Shown one piece after another: positions 61,309 to 64,000 of a DNA stretch of 64,000 nt. The number at the start of each line of letters is the position of its first letter. Within the stretch, counting starts at the first letter, position 1. Source of the stretch: Branchipolynoe longqiensis (taxonomy: Eukaryota > Annelida > Polychaeta > Phyllodocida > Polynoidae); the NCBI GenBank assembly GCA_030323885.1, contig CM059196.1:37809535-37873534 (forward strand), in the 5' to 3' direction. The notes below the pieces were generated by a model. It was given only the letters and a program-made list of their open reading frames with translations, had not been told where the DNA came from and made no database searches. A program made the position numbers and the translations under genes.

Positions 61309-61827
61309 GTCTAGATACCCACAAAACACCTATAATATAACATTTATTTATATTATATGTGCCGTTTAATCTTTTGATTGTGGAATAAATATGCCATAAA
61401 ATACAACACTCGGCCACTATGCTTACTTACACCAGTCCACTTTCAGTGAATCTAACGCAGCTACAAACTACAAATAAGCGTTGCATCTTGCTCTCTCATC
61501 CCGTGACTGCAGCCCATTCCGCCTCCCATACATGGCTGGACCTTTGGAGGACTGGCACGCTGGTACTAGTGGTAGAGGGCGCCACCTACTCACAGGTCAC
61601 ATGGGGTGACGCACGTGCAATTGCGCCGCCACCACGTGTCGCCCATAACCACCACGTGTGTGTGCGCGCGCAGATCGAATCTGCCAGGGTTCTGGGGCAG
61701 TAACTCAGAGACGCCGGGGCCGCCAGCGCATCAACTGTGATTGCGCATGGGCATGGGCATGGGCATGGGCATGCGCATTCAATTTGACTTATTGGGAGGG
61801 AGTTGACTTCCTTGCTGGGGTTATATC
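61309..61827. promoter_or_regulatory. GC-rich segment with CTCF-like word and GGGCAT repeat
   Basis: 61500-61780 is GC-rich. GTGGTAGAGGGCGC (61569-61582) agrees with the CTCF consensus at 11 of 14 positions. CACGTG-type words lie near 61613 and 61634, and a (GGGCAT)n run with GCGCATG ends at 61740-61775. The evidence for function is weak. Confidence 0.2.
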
Positions 61828-61935
61828 AGGACGAGCTAGGTGTTCGACATTATTAGAATAGGGCAAGGACTGGTTGGCTCAGTGTCAGAATAATGTGACT
61901 GAGTGGGATATCAGGTCATCGTGGTGGCGGCCAGA
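61828..61935 (+). mobile_element. SINE-A fragment, rearranged (plus)
   Basis: TATATCAGGACGAGC (from the minus-strand tail side) is joined to GTGTTCGACATTATTAGAAT and core up to GGTGGCGGCC. Confidence 0.65.
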
Positions 61936-61986
61936 AACACACACACACACGTACGCACACATGCATCCTCATCCTTCTACTACCCC

Positions 61987-62342
61987 AAAGGCCCTATAAT
62001 ACTAAGACGGCTCACTCGCCCTGTACTGTGTAATCAAAATGATCAAACCCACCACTTGGTGCGCTGGCCTCTTGGTTAAACAGTTGCTATATTATATGTA
62101 TAAATGAATGTGAAAGATGTGTGATGATGGCAATGATGATGATGATGTTGATGATGATAGCAATTTCATATTGATGTGTATTCATACTTACCTATCTCAT
62201 GTATAATATAATTGTATGTGTTTACATGTGAAACAACAACCAGCAACCGGGCTGATCAAACCCACCACAAGGTGGCACTGCGAAATTTACATTACCATGG
62301 GAGAGATAGGGAGTGAGCCATCTTAGTATTATAGGGTCTTTG
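61987..62342. mobile_element. hAT-like MITE M4, second copy with 8-bp duplication
   Basis: AAAGGCCCTATAATACTAAG at left and CTTAGTATTATAGGGTCTTTG at right. ACTACCCC is duplicated perfectly at 61979-61986 and 62343-62350. Confidence 0.95.
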
Positions 62343-62350
62343 ACTACCCC

Positions 62351-62545
62351 AAGCCCACACTGCCCGGGGCCTCAACACTAAAAGTGGCCATACTATCAGT
62401 CTTCACCATTCCCGCAGAGCCGGGGTCACGGGTCAAGGGCACAGAATAGGAAATTGGGAGAGGGTTAAAATTGGTATGGGCGATGGTGGTAGTGGTGTCA
62501 AACGAAGAACTATTAGAGGTTGTTAGGAGGATACTCCGAGCGACG
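62351..62545. other. Unassigned region
   Basis: Nothing recognised. Confidence 0.25.
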
Positions 62546-62550
62546 GTGTG

Positions 62551-62725
62551 GGGATGGGGAGGAAGGGGAGGAAGGGGAGGAAGGGGAGGAAGGGGAGGAA
62601 GGGGAGGAAGGGGAGGGGGGGAAGGGGAGGGGAAAGAGGAGATGAAAAGGGGGAGGGAGAGAAGGAGAGGGGAAAGGGGAGGGAGGGGGGAGATTGCGGG
62701 GGGGGGGGGGGGGGGAGTGGAGGAG
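62551..62725. repeat. (GGGGAGGAA)n purine array and poly-G
   Basis: Seven GGGGAGGAA units, then GGGAGAGG text and a poly-G run at 62699-62715. Confidence 0.95.
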
Positions 62726-62859
62726 AGACCCGAGTGTCAGCACTGATGGGTACAGATACATGATGATGACAAGGGGGTGGTGGGTGACGAGTAAGGGTTG
62801 GCTGACGGATGTGGGAGTGTATACTTAGCTGATGAGATTTGTGTTTGACCGATGGGGTT

Positions 62860-63090
62860 TGAGCGAAGGGGTTTGACGGACTGTGGTTGACGGACTGGGG
62901 TTGACCAACAAGGGCTGGCCGACTGGGGTTGACCGACTGGGGTTGACCGACTGGGTTTAAGCGAAGGGATATAAGCACTAGAATTTGATCAATGGGGTTT
63001 GACCAATATGGTTTAACCGATGGGTTTTGACTGGTGGTGCTTGACAGTTGGACTTGGACTAGTGGGATATGACTGATCGGGTTCGGATTC
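62860..63090. repeat. 16-17 bp minisatellite
   Basis: Degenerate units of TTGACCGACTGGGGTT, best preserved at 62880-62960. Confidence 0.8.
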
Positions 63091-63115
63091 GACCGATGGA
63101 AGTTAGAAGTGGATG

Positions 63116-63231
63116 TGGATGTAGCTATGGTTAATATTAATGTTAAAGAGTACGGTGACGGCTAAGGTCATGGCTAAGGCCAAAGATATGGTTATGGGGT
63201 TATGGCTAATAAAGTAATATGTATGATAATG
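63116..63231. repeat. Degenerate GGTTAN hexamer array, left part
   Basis: GCTAAGGTCATGGCTAAGG and ATGGTTATGGGGTTATGGC text with a 6-bp rhythm; interrupted by M1. Confidence 0.7.
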
Positions 63232-63585
63232 TTAAAGTTGTATAGTACAATGAAGCACCAACTTTTCAAAACCAAGACACTGACCTAGATTTGATTCTAC
63301 ATATTTATCTCAGATACTCGTACAGTTATTAAGCATTTGTTGCCACATAGAAGGGCATTGAGAGTCAATTTAATAGAACCCGTTACTGCATAAGCTTATG
63401 GCATCAGAGCTTTGGTGTGCTTGCCAACATTTATTTGACATGTTGTCACTTCAAATATCTCCAAAGTTAGCCATTTAAACTAAAAGTTATTTAAACCTAA
63501 ACTAAAGTAGCTTATAATGATCAATTTAATGTATTTATCTCAGAAAATGACAGAAACTCAAAGCCATCGGACTATCCAACTTTAA
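63232..63585. mobile_element. MITE M1, complete
   Basis: TTAA and AGTTGTATAGTACAATG at left, CATCGGACTATCCAACTTTAA-type end at right. It lies within the hexamer array. Confidence 0.9.
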
Positions 63586-64000
63586 TGGTACAGTGGTGGT
63601 TATGGTTACAATTATGGTTACGGTTACAGTTAAGGGTATGGTTATGGTCAAAGTTAAGATTTAGGTTAATATTAATGTTAATTTTAAGGATATGGTCACT
63701 AGGGTAATGGTTAATGTTATGGTTACGGCTAAGATTTAGGTTATGTTTGTTGTTTTACGTTCTAGCAACATCTAAGGTCATATGTTAATGTCAACGGCAT
63801 TATCACTACAGTGATGGTTAATGCTACGACTGTTGTGGCTCATCTGTAGTCCTGGTGTAGTTCGCTCCAGGGGTGGGAAGGATGAGTCTAATTCCTAGTT
63901 TATAGGACTATTGTTATGGTCGTGGTTAATGGCATGGGTACAGTTAAGGGTATCGTTATGGCGACGATTACAATTTAGGCTAATGTTCTAATTAAGGGTA
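63586..64000. repeat. Degenerate GGTTAN hexamer array, right part
   Basis: GGTTATGGTTACAATTATGG, GTTACGGTTACAGTTAAGGG and similar words up to the window end, broken near 63749 by a SINE end and near 63835-63915 by other text. Confidence 0.75.
63749..63785 (-). mobile_element. 37-bp SINE-A end (minus)
   Basis: GTTTGTTGTTTTACGTTCTAG, then CAACATCTAAGGTCATA. The flanking duplication is at most 5 bp (ATGTT) and not convincing. Confidence 0.75.

Noticed and set aside
63586..64000. True telomeric repeat
   Set aside because: No run of TTAGGG; the hexamers are degenerate GGTTAN.

Overview
The window looks like a gene-poor, repeat-saturated stretch of an invertebrate nuclear genome, most likely a mollusc. 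It has no operon-like gene packing, no ribosome-binding-site spacing and no long multi-domain reading frames. It has dozens of short interspersed elements with RNA polymerase III style A and B boxes, 5'-truncated non-LTR retrotransposons, many small inverted-repeat DNA transposons (MITEs), and long GT, GAGT, GAAA and GGGGA microsatellites. One SINE (41757-42085) matches my memory of a widespread molluscan tRNA-derived SINE; this is the main reason for favouring a mollusc and it was not checked by search. Most long open frames in the window are translations of microsatellites.

Coding content is very small. A reverse-transcriptase fragment with an open frame lies at 5297-6211 (minus), with a shorter relative at 36808-37096. 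Two 3' ends of a second LINE family lie at 21841-21990 and 52621-52791. The only candidate host coding sequence is a possible terminal exon at 13675-14037 (minus), which has mixed composition, a splice-acceptor-like upstream edge and no recognised family. GC-rich islands at 16340-16500, 19180-19440, 28400-28660, 35916-36110 and 61500-61800 carry transcription-factor-like motifs; the one at 28.4-28.7 kb is the most striking.

The rest resolves into families that I named by their ends. SINE-A (about 333 bp, about 40 copies and fragments, both strands) dominates. MITE M1 (ends AGTTGCATAGTCCGATG, always next to TTAA) has about 19 copies and often serves as landing site for other elements. Others are M2 (GGCCGGTACACACC ends, TTA/TAA target duplications, 4 copies), M3 (TGTCACATTACG ends, TA targets, 4 copies), M4 (8-bp duplications, 2 copies), M5 (CAGGGATGAAAG ends, 6-bp duplications), M6 (TAGATAAAAG ends, 9-bp duplications, 2 copies), pogo-like M7, and several single-copy palindromic elements (M8-M15). 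Target-site duplications readable from the sequence give a relative insertion order in several nests.

Tandem arrays fall into three kinds: simple microsatellites; minisatellites of 38, 38, 74, 77 and about 124 bp; and long purine or poly-G tracts. The 38-bp array at 1803-2105 repeats a CTCF-consensus-like motif eight times. The candidates for something undescribed are this array, the extremely truncated SINE insertions with intact target duplications, the new MITE families defined by target duplications, and the head/tail shuffling between SINE-A subfamilies. No host pathway can be reconstructed from this window.
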